Below, one piece after another: positions 43,676-52,068 of a DNA stretch of 64,000 nt. The translations under genes and the position numbers were made by a program. The stretch's first letter is position 1, and each line of letters opens with the position of its first letter. This DNA is from Zoogloeaceae bacterium (GTDB lineage: Bacteria > Pseudomonadota > Gammaproteobacteria > Burkholderiales > Rhodocyclaceae), in assembly GCA_024235675.1 (NCBI GenBank), contig JACKLZ010000001.1:1054001-1118000 (forward strand), read 5' to 3'. The notes beneath the pieces are model-generated. The model was not told where the DNA came from. It saw only the letters and a program-made list of their open reading frames with translations, and ran no database searches.

Positions 43676-44668
43676 ATGACAATGACTTCCCAGCACACCG
43701 CGCCGCAATCGGCACCCGCCCCTCAATCGACCGACGGCCGCAAGTGGAAAGTCGCCGAGGTTGAGGCACTGTTCAAGCTGCCGTTCAACGACCTGCTCTT
43801 CCGCGCCCAGCAAGTGCATCGCGAGCACTTCGATCCGAACGCCGTCCAGCGCTCGACGCTGCTGTCGATCAAGACCGGCGGCTGCTCCGAAGACTGCGGA
43901 TACTGCTCGCAATCTGCCCGCTACGATACCGGCCTCGAACGCGAACGCCTGCTGGCGCTCGAAGAAGTCCTCGAAAATGCCCGCGCCGCCAAAGCCAAGG
44001 GATCGAGCCGCTTCTGCATGGGCGCGGCCTGGCGCGGCCCGAAAGACAAAGATCTGGAGCCGGTGATCGACATGATCCGCGAGGTCAAGGCCCTGGGGCT
44101 GGAAACCTGCGTCACCCTCGGCATGCTCAAGGAAGGCCAGGCCGAAAAGCTGCGCGACGCCGGCCTCGATTACTACAACCACAACATCGACACCGCGCCC
44201 GAGTTCTACGGCCAGGTCATCACCACCCACACCTTCCAGGACCGCCTCGACACCCTCGACCGCGTACGCAACGTCGGCATCAACGTGTGCAGCGGCGGCA
44301 TTGTCGGCATGGGCGAAGACCGCCGCAATCGCGCCGCCATGATTGCCCAGCTGGCCAACATGAACCCGCCGCCCGAGTCGGTGCCGATCAACAATCTGGT
44401 CGCCATCGAAGGCACGCCCATGGCCGACAACGAGCAAGTCGATCCGATCGAATTCGTTCGCACCATCGCTGCCGCGCGCATCACCATGCCGAAGAGCTTT
44501 GTTCGCCTGTCGGCCGGTCGTCAGCAAATGAGCGACGAAATGCAGGCCTTGTGCTTCGCGGCAGGTGCCAACTCGATGTTCTACGGCGACCGCCTGCTGA
44601 CCACCGACAACCCGGAAACCGATCGCGACGAGCAGCTCTTCGCCAAACTCGGACTGAAGGCTATCTGA
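43676..44668 (+). CDS. bioB: Biotin synthase
   Basis: This is a 330-residue radical SAM enzyme that inserts sulfur into dethiobiotin. The SAM cluster motif is CSEDCGYCSQS, and the sacrificial 2Fe-2S cluster residues are expected in the barrel (for example Cys in LETCVTLGML, with Arg in RITMPKSFVRLSAGR). ATG 43676 is followed closely by a second in-frame ATG (43682). bioB and bioC are adjacent (7-base gap); bioF, bioA and bioD are not in the window. Confidence 0.96.
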   Translation: MTMTSQHTAPQSAPAPQSTDGRKWKVAEVEALFKLPFNDLLFRAQQVHREHFDPNAVQRSTLLSIKTGGCSEDCGYCSQSARYDTGLERERLLALEEVLENARAAKAKGSSRFCMGAAWRGPKDKDLEPVIDMIREVKALGLETCVTLGMLKEGQAEKLRDAGLDYYNHNIDTAPEFYGQVITTHTFQDRLDTLDRVRNVGINVCSGGIVGMGEDRRNRAAMIAQLANMNPPPESVPINNLVAIEGTPMADNEQVDPIEFVRTIAAARITMPKSFVRLSAGRQQMSDEMQALCFAAGANSMFYGDRLLTTDNPETDRDEQLFAKLGLKAI

Positions 44669-44675
44669 CGCATTC

Positions 44676-45560
44676 ATGGCGGGCGATTTTCATCTGGACG
44701 CCGGCTGCGTCCGGCGGCATTTCAATGCCGCCGCCAGCAGCTACAACAGCGTCGACATGCTGGCGCGCGCCGTCGCGCAACAGATGGACGAGCGGCTGGA
44801 AGGCATTCTCCATCAGCCCGAAGTCATTCTCGACCTGGGTTGTGGCGACGGGCGTGATCTGCGCCGCCTGGCTGAGCGATACCCGAAAGCCCTGCGTGTC
44901 GGCGCTGACATCGCGCCGGCGATGCTTCAGCTGGCCGCGCCCACGGTCGGTCGCCTGCAACGCTTGATCGGTCGCGGCGACCGCGTGCAGCTCACCGCCG
45001 CCAACGCCAGCGCCCTGCCCTTCGGCCCCAGCCAGTTCGACATGCTGTGGTCGAACCTCATGCTCAACTGGCTCGACGACCCGGCACCGGCTCTGGCCGA
45101 AATGGCACGGGTCATGAAAGTGGGCGGTATGCTGATGTTCGCCACGCTCGGCCCCGATACGCTGCGCGAGTTGCGCGAGGCCTTTGACGACGCCGAAGGC
45201 ACCCGCGTCCATCGTTTTATCGACATGCACGACATCGGCGACGCGCTGGTCGGCGCCGGCTTCAGTGATCCAGTGATGGACATGGACACCATCACGCTGA
45301 CCTATGCCGATCTGGACCGCCTGTTCGCCGACCTTCGCCTGTCGGGCAGCGCCAATGCCAGTGCACGGCGTAGCCGTGGTTTGAGTGGCAAAGCCGCTTG
45401 GCTGAAGGCGCGGGCGCGCTACGAAGCGATGCGCATCAACGGACGACTCCCCGCCACCTTCGAAGTCGTCTATGGCCACGCCTGGAAGCCGGCACCGCGC
45501 ACCACGCCCGACGGTCACGCCATCATCCGCTTCCAGAGCCGGCCCGGCGGACCCAAATGA
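44676..45560 (+). CDS. bioC: Malonyl-ACP O-methyltransferase BioC
   Basis: This is a 294-residue SAM-dependent methyltransferase that caps malonyl-ACP at the start of pimelate synthesis for biotin. Features are VRRHFNAAASSYNSVDMLAR at the N-terminus, the SAM loop ILDLGCGDGRDL and the SNLMLNWLDDP segment. It is co-directional with bioB. The stop overlaps the next start (ATGA), so translation is probably coupled to the HAD gene. Confidence 0.93.
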   Translation: MAGDFHLDAGCVRRHFNAAASSYNSVDMLARAVAQQMDERLEGILHQPEVILDLGCGDGRDLRRLAERYPKALRVGADIAPAMLQLAAPTVGRLQRLIGRGDRVQLTAANASALPFGPSQFDMLWSNLMLNWLDDPAPALAEMARVMKVGGMLMFATLGPDTLRELREAFDDAEGTRVHRFIDMHDIGDALVGAGFSDPVMDMDTITLTYADLDRLFADLRLSGSANASARRSRGLSGKAAWLKARARYEAMRINGRLPATFEVVYGHAWKPAPRTTPDGHAIIRFQSRPGGPK

Positions 45561-46210
45561 GCACCACCCCGGTCTGGCTGTTCGATCTGGACGACACGCT
45601 ACACCACGCCAGCGCGCATATCTTCCCGCACATCAACCGCAGCATGACGGACTACATCATGCAGCACCTGGCGGTGGATGAAGGCCATGCCAACGCCCTG
45701 CGCACCGACTACTGGGTTCGTTACGGCGCCACGCTGCTCGGCTTGATGCGCCATCACGGCACCGATCCGGCCCACTTCCTGCGCGAGACGCATCGCTTCG
45801 AGCGGCTCCGCAACATGGTGGTGTTCGACCGCGCGCTGCGGCACAGCCTCAAGCGCCTGCCGGGACGGAAAATCGTCTTCTCGAACGGCCCATCGGCCTA
45901 CGCCCATGCGGTGCTCGACATCATGGGCCTGCATCGATCGATCGACAGTGTCTTCGCCATCGAGCAAATGCGCTTACACCCCAAACCCGGCAGCCGTGCG
46001 TTTAGACGCCTCATGGTCGACCACAAGCTGCAGGCGTCGCGCTGCATTCTGGTTGAAGACAGCCTGGCGAACCTGAGGGCAGCCAAACGCCTCGGCATGC
46101 GTACCGTGTGGATCAGTCGTGCGAATGGGTGTCCAGCTTATGTCGACGCCAAGTTTTCAAGCGTGCTGGCACTGCCCCGCGCCATGAGCCGGCTCGGATT
46201 CAGCGCTTGA
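45557..46210 (+). CDS. HAD-superfamily pyrimidine 5'-nucleotidase-like phosphatase
   Basis: This is a 217-residue hydrolase from ATG 45557, overlapping bioC. HAD motif I is WLFDLDDTLHHASAH, with the nucleophile Asp and acid/base Asp. Motif II is the Ser in IVFSNGPSAYA, motif III the Lys in RLHPKPGSRAF, and motif IV is ILVEDSLANLRAAK. The DLDDTLHHA form matches the pyrimidine 5'-nucleotidase group (SDT1-like). The 3' end overlaps the convergent GNAT gene by 11 bases. Confidence 0.88.
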   Translation: MSTTPVWLFDLDDTLHHASAHIFPHINRSMTDYIMQHLAVDEGHANALRTDYWVRYGATLLGLMRHHGTDPAHFLRETHRFERLRNMVVFDRALRHSLKRLPGRKIVFSNGPSAYAHAVLDIMGLHRSIDSVFAIEQMRLHPKPGSRAFRRLMVDHKLQASRCILVEDSLANLRAAKRLGMRTVWISRANGCPAYVDAKFSSVLALPRAMSRLGFSA

Positions 46211-46697
46211 GCGAGCGGCGCATAAAACACGCACCGTCGCCATAAGCGGCGAGTGCCGATGCATCTGCCGGCACGACCGGCGAAAATCCGGCCCGGCGCC
46301 AATAACCCACTGCGCTGTCCAGCGACACCAGAGTGAGCGCTTCATGACCCGCGGCGACTGACCACTGCTGCACCGCCGAAAACAACGCAGCACCCAGGCC
46401 GCAGCCATGCGCGCGAGGCACGACTGCCAAGTCGTGCAAAAAACCGCTACTTGAGGCACCCGCAGGTGGCAGTGCGACATGCAGGGGCGGAGGGGTATCG
46501 CCGGGCCAATCGTGCGCAAACACGTAGCCTGCCATGCCCTCGGCGTCGCAAGCCACCCAGCAGGCCGCCGGGCTGCGTTGGCGCTTGGCGTCGAGCACCT
46601 CAGCAGCTTCCTGATAGGCATCGCCATACGCCAGGCGCTGCACGGCCAGCACGGCCGGCAAGTCATCGACCATCATCGGCCGCAGGGCAAAGCTCAC
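46200..46697 (-). CDS. GNAT family N-acetyltransferase
   Basis: This is a 165-residue acetyltransferase with the GNAT fold. N-terminal ALRPMMVDDLPAVLAVQRLA is typical, and the acetyl-CoA loop is LAVVPRAHGCGLGAALFSAV, followed by GYWRRAGFSPV. The substrate is unknown. It overlaps hemB by 4 bases and is transcribed after it, so it is probably co-expressed. Confidence 0.88.
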   Translation of the reverse strand: MSFALRPMMVDDLPAVLAVQRLAYGDAYQEAAEVLDAKRQRSPAACWVACDAEGMAGYVFAHDWPGDTPPPLHVALPPAGASSSGFLHDLAVVPRAHGCGLGAALFSAVQQWSVAAGHEALTLVSLDSAVGYWRRAGFSPVVPADASALAAYGDGACFMRRSLKR

Positions 46698-47701
46698 TTG
46701 GCTTCTTTCAACCAGCGAGCGGCGTCCAGCGCGAAATAGGTCAGCACGCCATCAGCGCCAGCGCGTTTGAAGGCCATCAGGGCTTCCAGTGCGCAGGCTT
46801 TTTCGTCGAGCCAGCCGTTGGCCGCTGCCGCCTTGAGCATGGCGTACTCACCACTGACCTGGTACACAAAGGTCGGCACCTGCAATTCGGTTTTGACCCG
46901 GCGGACGATGTCCAGATACGGCATGCCGGGCTTGACCATGAACATGTCGGCGCCTTCGGCGATATCCAGCGACACTTCGCGGATCGCTTCATCGGAGTTG
47001 GCCGGGTCCATCTGATAGGTGTATTTGTTGCCGCCGCCCAGATTGCCGGCCGAGCCGACCGCGTCGCGGAACGGACCGTAGTAGCTGGATGCGTACTTGG
47101 CCGAATAGGCCAGAATGCGGGTCAGAATATGACCGCCGGCATCGAGTTCGGCCCGAATACGGGCGACACGGCCGTCCATCATGTCCGACGGCGCCACGAT
47201 GTCGGCACCGGCCTCTGCATGGCTGCGCGCCTGCTTGGCCAGCACTTCCAGTGTTTCGTCGTTCAACACATACCCGGACGCGTCGATCAGTCCATCCTGA
47301 CCATGGCTGGTGTACGGGTCGAGCGCCACATCGGTGATGACCCCCAACTCGGGAAAGCGCGCCTTGAGTGCGCGCACCACCGTCTGCACCAAACCGTCGG
47401 GATTCCACGCTTCTTCAGCAGCCAAGCTCTTCTTCTCGGTTTCAACCACCGGAAACAGCGCCAGCGCCGGGACGCCCAGCGACACCGCTTCTTCGGCCAC
47501 ACCCAGCAACGCATCCAGTGACACGCGCTCAACCCCTGGCATCGACGCCACGGTTTGACGCTGACCCTGTCCAGGCAATACAAACACCGGGTAGATCAAG
47601 TCATTGACGCTCAACTCATTCTCGCGCATCAGGCGGCGGGAAAAAGCGTCACGGCGCATGCGGCGCATACGCGTTGCAGGAAAGGCGGGATTGGAAGTCA
47701 T
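46694..47701 (-). CDS. hemB: Porphobilinogen synthase (5-aminolaevulinate dehydratase)
   Basis: This is a 335-residue haem-pathway enzyme that joins two aminolaevulinates. ATG 47701 (MTSNPAFPATRMRRMRRDA) is preferred over the upstream codon at 47728. The active-site Lys residues are in YSAKYASSYYGPF and MVKPGMPYLDIVR. The metal loop reads DVALDPYTSHGQDG without Cys, so it is the magnesium-type, not the zinc-type, enzyme. It supplies haem for the several cytochromes c encoded nearby. Its 5' region faces the candidate small RNA on the other strand. Confidence 0.95.
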   Translation of the reverse strand: MTSNPAFPATRMRRMRRDAFSRRLMRENELSVNDLIYPVFVLPGQGQRQTVASMPGVERVSLDALLGVAEEAVSLGVPALALFPVVETEKKSLAAEEAWNPDGLVQTVVRALKARFPELGVITDVALDPYTSHGQDGLIDASGYVLNDETLEVLAKQARSHAEAGADIVAPSDMMDGRVARIRAELDAGGHILTRILAYSAKYASSYYGPFRDAVGSAGNLGGGNKYTYQMDPANSDEAIREVSLDIAEGADMFMVKPGMPYLDIVRRVKTELQVPTFVYQVSGEYAMLKAAAANGWLDEKACALEALMAFKRAGADGVLTYFALDAARWLKEAK

Positions 47702-47745
47702 CAGATCACTCGAAACAGAAAGAAACATAGAGAAAAAGTGTGCCG

Positions 47746-47774
47746 GGAACTTTCTTGCGCTGCTTTGATCTAGG
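47746..47774 (+). promoter_or_regulatory. Sigma-E-like promoter for the hemB-engB intergenic small RNA
   Basis: The plus strand has GGAACTT (47746-47752), then a 16-base spacer, then TCTAGG (47769-47774). This fits the RpoE-type consensus (GGAACTT, about 16 bases, TCTAA/TCTGA). Transcription would start near 47780, just before the first hairpin of the candidate small RNA. Confidence 0.5.
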
Positions 47775-47779
47775 AGAAC

Positions 47780-47888
47780 AGATGGCGCAAGCCGTCTCCC
47801 GCTTCACCTCCCTGAGCGGGAGTCCTGCTCCTCAAGCAGGGCGTTCAACCCCCGGCTTTCTCCCCTTTGGCCGGGGGTCTATTTTTTT
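47780..47888 (+). ncRNA. Candidate small regulatory RNA with pyrimidine-rich loops
   Basis: About 109 nucleotides between hemB and engB fold into four consecutive hairpins on the plus strand. SL1 is 47782-47795 with a GCAA tetraloop. SL2 has stem CTCCCGCT/AGCGGGAG (47796-47803, 47815-47822) and loop TCACCTCCCTG. SL3 has CCTGCT/AGCAGG (47824-47829, 47835-47840) and loop CCTCA. SL4 is a terminator with loop TTTCTCCCCTTTG. Three loops carry CCTCC/CTCCT/CTCCCC, complementary to Shine-Dalgarno sequences. There is a sigma-E-like promoter in front and a T-run behind. No open frame with a ribosome-binding site explains it. I do not recognise the RNA from a named family. Confidence 0.55.
47848..47888 (+). 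terminator. Rho-independent terminator of the small RNA
   Basis: ACCCCCGGC (47848-47856) pairs perfectly with GCCGGGGGT (47870-47878) around a 13-base loop, followed by CTA and seven T (47882-47888). The T-run is on the plus strand, so it terminates a plus-strand transcript although both neighbouring genes are on the minus strand. It runs into the engB stop codon. Confidence 0.8.
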
Positions 47889-48513
47889 ATTCCTCGTCGC
47901 CGTCCATCTCGACACCCGGCAACACATCCAGCCATTGGCGCACGACGGCATCGACTTCGTCCATGCCGGTCTTTTTAAGACTCGAGAACATCTGCACGGT
48001 CACGGCATCCCCCCACTCGGCCAGCCCCTTGCGCGTCGCGGCCAGGGTTTTGGCTTGCTCATTGCGCGTCAGCTTGTCGCTCTTGGTCAGCAGCACATGC
48101 ACCGGCCGACCGCTGGGCGCAAACCAGTCAAGCATCTGACGATCGAGCGGTGTCAATGGGCGCCGTGAGTCCATGATCAACACCAGACCGATCAGATTCG
48201 GGCGCTCACGCAGATAATTTTCAAGCAGCGCCTGCCACTGACGGCGGATTTTTTCCGGCACCTCGGCATAGCCATAGCCCGGCAAATCGACCATCACGGC
48301 GCCGCAGCGCAGGCGGAAAAAATTGATCAGCTGGGTACGCCCTGGCGTCTTCGACACAAAGGCAAGACGCGTGTGCATCGCCAAGGTGTTGATGGCGCTG
48401 GATTTTCCCGCGTTGGAACGTCCTGCAAACGCGATTTCAGCGCCGTTAGGTGGTGGCAGACCCCGGGGTTCGGCGACTGAGATTTCAAATGCAGCGTGAC
48501 GGAAGAGGGACAT
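47887..48513 (-). CDS. engB: Ribosome-biogenesis GTP-binding protein EngB (YihA/YsxC)
   Basis: This is a 208-residue GTPase needed for large-subunit assembly. ATG 48513 (MSLFRHAAFEISVAEPRGLP) is chosen over the longer open frame. G1 is AGRSNAGKSSAIN, G2 includes TPGRTQLINFF, G3 is VDLPGYGYAEV, G4 is LLTKSDKL and G5 is MFSSLKKTG. The stop codon overlaps the T-run of the plus-strand terminator. It is divergent from the cytochrome c4 gene. Confidence 0.95.
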   Translation of the reverse strand: MSLFRHAAFEISVAEPRGLPPPNGAEIAFAGRSNAGKSSAINTLAMHTRLAFVSKTPGRTQLINFFRLRCGAVMVDLPGYGYAEVPEKIRRQWQALLENYLRERPNLIGLVLIMDSRRPLTPLDRQMLDWFAPSGRPVHVLLTKSDKLTRNEQAKTLAATRKGLAEWGDAVTVQMFSSLKKTGMDEVDAVVRQWLDVLPGVEMDGDEE

Positions 48514-48626
48514 TCGGAGGGCACTATGGGGAAAAGGGGCGGGTGTTGCATCGCGCAAACCCGGTAAGCTGTTATAGAATATCAGGATTTCAACCATCGA
48601 CCACGGCACCCGAGGACATCAAGATC

Positions 48627-49253
48627 ATGCTGAAGCGTTCCCTGCTGCTTTCCTTTTTTCTCGCCGCCGGCGCTGTTCAGGCCGAGCAAGCCGCTCCCGA
48701 TCTCGAAAAAGGCAAGCTGACGGCCGAGGGCATCTGTGCCGGCTGTCATAACCCTGACGGCAACAGCGCGCTGCCTGCCAACCCGAAACTGGCCGGTCAG
48801 ATTCCGGAATACCTGGCCAAACAACTCCACGAATTCCAGTCGGCCGACGGCAAGCCTCCCGTCCGCGTCAATGCCGTCATGAATGGCATGGCGATGGCGC
48901 TGACCGGCGACGACATCAACAACGTCGCGCATTATTTTGGTAGCCAGACGCTGCAACCGGCGGTTGCCAAAAATGGCGAAACCATCGAATGGGGCCAGAA
49001 ACTGTGGCGCGCGGGCGATGCGTCCAAAGGCCTGCCCGCCTGTGCCGCATGCCACGGCCCCGCAGGAAAAGGTCTGCCGGCTCAGTTCCCGCGTCTGTCG
49101 GGTCAATTTGCCGAATACACGGCCGCGCAGCTCAAAGCCTTCCGCGCCGGCGAGCGTGCGAACGATCCCGCCAAAATGATGCAGACCATTGCGCTCAAGA
49201 TGACCGACAAGGAAATCGAGGCCGTTTCGGACTTCATCGCCGGTCTGCGCTGA
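48627..49253 (+). CDS. Dihaem cytochrome c4
   Basis: This is a 208-residue periplasmic dihaem cytochrome. ATG 48627 starts the signal peptide MLKRSLLLSFFLAAGAVQA; the longer open frame into engB is ignored. Two similar domains have haem motifs CAGCH (residues about 36-40) and CAACH (about 136-140), with downstream Met candidates (MNGMAMALT; KMMQTIALKM). Cytochrome c4 passes electrons to terminal oxidases such as cbb3. It has its own TATAGAAT -10-like element at 48573-48580 and ends at a strong terminator. Confidence 0.93.
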   Translation: MLKRSLLLSFFLAAGAVQAEQAAPDLEKGKLTAEGICAGCHNPDGNSALPANPKLAGQIPEYLAKQLHEFQSADGKPPVRVNAVMNGMAMALTGDDINNVAHYFGSQTLQPAVAKNGETIEWGQKLWRAGDASKGLPACAACHGPAGKGLPAQFPRLSGQFAEYTAAQLKAFRAGERANDPAKMMQTIALKMTDKEIEAVSDFIAGLR

Positions 49254-49279
49254 TTCGACAAAACGCGCCGCTGCAATTG

Positions 49280-49310
49280 AAAAGGGAGTGATTCGTCACT
49301 CCCTTTTTTC
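49280..49310 (+). terminator. Strong intrinsic terminator after cytochrome c4
   Basis: A 12-base perfect stem, AAAAGGGAGTGA (49280-49291) with its complement (49296-49307), closes a TTCG tetraloop and ends in a run of T (49304-49309). The stable tetraloop makes this one of the clearest terminators in the window. Confidence 0.92.
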
Positions 49311-49372
49311 ATGTGTGCCATCCGCCACACCAGCCATGGCAGGCTGACCTCAACCATTGGGACGCTCAACAC

Positions 49373-49831
49373 ATGTCAGGACGACTCCTGCGCAACACGA
49401 TCGCCCTCGCCCTCGCCTGCGCCACGTGGTCGGCGACGGCCCATGCGCAGAGCGGTGACGACCGGGTCGATTTTCGTCAAGGGGCCTACCGCATCATGGG
49501 CTGGCATATGGGCCTGCTTGCCGAAATCGCACGTGGTGAAAAGCCCTTTGACGCGGCGGCGGTCAAACACTGGGCCGGCCACCTTCAGTGGGCGGAACGA
49601 CTCCCCGCGCAGACTGACACGCAGGGCTCGCGCAAAGTCGCCAACAGCCGCATGAAGCCGGAAGCCTGAAACGAATTCACGGACTTCAAACGCTTGGGTA
49701 AGGCACTGAAGTTGGCGATCAACACGCTGGTGCAAGCGGCGTCTGGCGACGATACCGACGCCATTCGATCCGCCATCGGCAAAGTCGGCGAAGCCTGCCA
49801 CGACAGATACCGCAAAGACATGCCGCACTGA
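49373..49831 (+). pseudogene. Cytochrome c' gene broken by an in-frame stop and loss of a haem Cys
   Basis: The frame from ATG 49373 encodes a signal peptide (MSGRLLRNTIALALACATWSATAHA) and a cytochrome c' helix start (VDFRQGAYRIMGWHMGLLAE). It then hits TGA at 49667-49669 in ...SRMKPEA-stop-NEFTDFKRLGKAL. Cytochromes c' normally have Trp or another residue after KPE(A/I), so TGG to TGA is the likely lesion. The same frame continues for 53 codons and ends IGKVGEACHDRYRKDMPH, where the family has CxxCH; the first haem Cys is Gly here. Full length would be 152 residues, normal for the family. Two separate defects argue for a real pseudogene rather than a sequencing error. Confidence 0.85.
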
Positions 49832-49839
49832 GCGGCTCA

Positions 49840-50673
49840 TCAGTCGAGATGCTTCGCTTTGCGAGGCTCCGATAGCACCGCCAACTCGGCATCACTAAAG
49901 CCGGCCGTGCGCCGTGCAGAAAGATTGAGCGGCGGCTTGGGCCACGGCGCATTGAACTGATCGATCAATGCAAGATAAGTCGCCTCGGGCGCCAACCCCT
50001 GCTGCGCGCAAAAGTAGCGAAACCAGTGGTCACCGAGCGCGACATGGCCGATTTCATCACGCAGAATGATATCCAGCACGGCCAGAGTGGCGGCATCTCC
50101 GACATGGCGCAGCTTGTTCATGATTGGCGGTGTCGCATCCAGCCCGCGGGCTTCGAGCACACGCGGCACCAGCGCCATCCGGGCCAGCGGATCATCCCCC
50201 GTCTTGACGGTCATCTCCCACAAACCGTTATGCGCTGCGAACCGCCCGTAGTCGGACCCCAGCGCCCGCAGCCGTTCGCGCAACAAACCGAAGTGCGTCG
50301 CCTCTTCGGCGGCCACCCGTACCCAACCGTGATAGAACGCCTCGGGCAGAGCGCGAAAACGATAGGCACAGTCGAGCGCCAGATTGATCGCATTGAATTC
50401 GATGTGGGCGATGGCATGCAGCAAGGCGGCGTGACCATCGGGGCTGCCAGGGCGCCGCTTGCGCAGTTTGTTCGGCGCCACCAGTTCGGGCAGTGCCGGC
50501 CGGCCGCAGGCGACGATTGGCTCAGCCGGGGTGTCGTCATCAAGACTCAGTTGGCCGCCATCAAACGCCGCCTTCAATGCATGAACACGCGCGCACTTCT
50601 GGTCGGCATCACATTCGAGCAGCGCACCCTGTAAAGCGGCAAACAAGGATTCCGGCGCGCGCGGAGCAGACAT
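49840..50673 (-). CDS. DUF455 ferritin-like di-iron protein
   Basis: This is a 277-residue helical protein, ATG 50673, which shares one base with the ffh stop (TGATG). Carboxylate and His ligands of a ferritin-like di-iron centre can be seen: HIEFNAINLALD, AAEEATHFGLLRERLR (ExxH) and LRDEIGHVALGDHWF (ExxH). DUF455 proteins are related to the tRNA hydroxylase MiaE fold, but a tRNA substrate is not demonstrated. It is co-directional with and translationally coupled to ffh. Confidence 0.85.
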   Translation of the reverse strand: MSAPRAPESLFAALQGALLECDADQKCARVHALKAAFDGGQLSLDDDTPAEPIVACGRPALPELVAPNKLRKRRPGSPDGHAALLHAIAHIEFNAINLALDCAYRFRALPEAFYHGWVRVAAEEATHFGLLRERLRALGSDYGRFAAHNGLWEMTVKTGDDPLARMALVPRVLEARGLDATPPIMNKLRHVGDAATLAVLDIILRDEIGHVALGDHWFRYFCAQQGLAPEATYLALIDQFNAPWPKPPLNLSARRTAGFSDAELAVLSEPRKAKHLD

Positions 50674-52031
50674 CAACGCATCATGCCCGGAAGCATTCCT
50701 TTCATGCCGCGCATCATCTTGGCCATGCCACCCTTGGAGAACTGTTTCATCACCTTCTGGGTCTGCTCAAACTGCTTGAGCAGTCGGTTGACCTCTTGCA
50801 CCGGCACGCCGGCACCGTTGGCAATGCGTCGCTTGCGCGATGCCTTGAGCAGTTCGGGCTTGGCGCGCTCAAGCGGGGTCATCGAGTTGATGATGCCTTC
50901 CACGCGCCCGACCATCTTTTCTTCGGCCCCGCCCTGCAACTGACTTGCGGCTTGCGCAAATTGCGCGGGCAGCTTGTCCATCATCGACGTCAGACCGCCC
51001 ATCTTGCGCATCTGGCCGATCTGTTCCTTGAAGTCGTTCAGATCGAAGCCTTTGCCGGACTTGAGCTTCTGCGCGAAGGCCTTGGCCTTGTCCTCGTCAA
51101 CGCCCCGGCGCGCGTCCTCGACCAGGCCCATGATGTCGCCCATGCCGAGGATCCGGGACGCCATGCGCTCCGGGAAGAACTCTTCCAGCCCGTCGAGCTT
51201 CTCCGCCACACCGGCGAACTTGATCGGCTTGCCCGTCACGTGACGCACCGACAGCGCCGCACCACCGCGGGAGTCACCGTCCAGCTTGGTGAGCACAATG
51301 CCGGTCAGCGGCAGTGCCTCGTTGAAGGCCGCAGCGGTATTAACGGCGTCCTGACCCAACATGGCGTCGACAACAAACAAGGTCTCGACCGGCAGAATCG
51401 CCGCGTGCACCGCCTTGATCTCAGCCATCATCGCTTCGTCGATGGCGAGTCGGCCGGCGGTGTCGACCAGCAACACATCAAAGAAGTGCTTGCGGGCGTA
51501 ATCCAGTGCCGCCAGCGCAATATCGACCGGCTTCTGGGTGGTTTGCGACGGGAAAAACTCGACGCCGGCCTGCCCGGCCACCGTTTTGAGCTGCTCGATA
51601 GCGGCAGGACGATAGACGTCGGCCGACACCACCAGCACTTTTTTCTTCTTGCGCTCGCGCAACAGTTTGCCGAGTTTGCCGGTCGTCGTCGTTTTGCCCG
51701 CGCCCTGCAAGCCCGCCATCAACACCACGGCGGGCGGCTGTGCAGCGAGATTCAAGCCTTCGTTCTTCGCGCCCATCAAGGCGCACAATTCGTCGTGCAC
51801 CACCCCGACGAGCGCCTGCCCCGGCGTGAGAGAGCCGACCACCGCCTGGCCGACCGCCTTCTCGCGCACCCGTGCAACGAAATCCTTGACCACGGGCAAG
51901 GCCACATCGGCCTCTAGCAACGCCATGCGCACTTCGCGCATCGCGTCCTGAATATTGTCTTCGGTCAGCCGGGCGTGGCCACGGAGGGTTTTGACGACTT
52001 TGGAAAGCCGCGTGGTCAAATTGTCTAGCAT
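50673..52031 (-). CDS. ffh: Signal recognition particle protein Ffh
   Basis: This is a 452-residue SRP GTPase that targets membrane proteins with 4.5S RNA. ATG 52031 gives MLDNLTTRLSKVVKTLRG, the standard start; the longer open frame is rejected. Domains are N (about 1-95), G with GLQGAGKTTTTGKL, VDTAGRL and TKLDGDSRGGA, and a Met-rich M domain ending KQFSKGGMAKMMRGMKGMLP. It is divergent from the CcsA-like membrane gene. Confidence 0.97.
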   Translation of the reverse strand: MLDNLTTRLSKVVKTLRGHARLTEDNIQDAMREVRMALLEADVALPVVKDFVARVREKAVGQAVVGSLTPGQALVGVVHDELCALMGAKNEGLNLAAQPPAVVLMAGLQGAGKTTTTGKLGKLLRERKKKKVLVVSADVYRPAAIEQLKTVAGQAGVEFFPSQTTQKPVDIALAALDYARKHFFDVLLVDTAGRLAIDEAMMAEIKAVHAAILPVETLFVVDAMLGQDAVNTAAAFNEALPLTGIVLTKLDGDSRGGAALSVRHVTGKPIKFAGVAEKLDGLEEFFPERMASRILGMGDIMGLVEDARRGVDEDKAKAFAQKLKSGKGFDLNDFKEQIGQMRKMGGLTSMMDKLPAQFAQAASQLQGGAEEKMVGRVEGIINSMTPLERAKPELLKASRKRRIANGAGVPVQEVNRLLKQFEQTQKVMKQFSKGGMAKMMRGMKGMLPGMMR

Positions 52032-52068
52032 GATGGTCCGGGAATCTGGCTTGGAGTAAACTTGCGCA

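Noticed and set aside
47740..48168. 142-residue plus-strand open frame through the small-RNA region into engB
   Set aside because: No ribosome-binding site, it crosses the intrinsic terminator and runs antisense to engB; its composition is not protein-like.
48546..48580. TTGCAT and TATAGAAT as a standard promoter pair before cytochrome c4
   Set aside because: The spacing of more than 20 bases is too long for a normal sigma-70 promoter; only the -10-like element is mentioned in the gene entry.
49667..49669. TGA in the cytochrome c' frame read as selenocysteine
   Set aside because: No selenocysteine insertion hairpin was seen and cytochrome c' has no known selenoprotein form; the lost haem Cys downstream supports decay.
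50493..51917. 474-residue plus-strand open frame opposite ffh
   Set aside because: Shadow frame; ffh on the minus strand has all SRP GTPase motifs.
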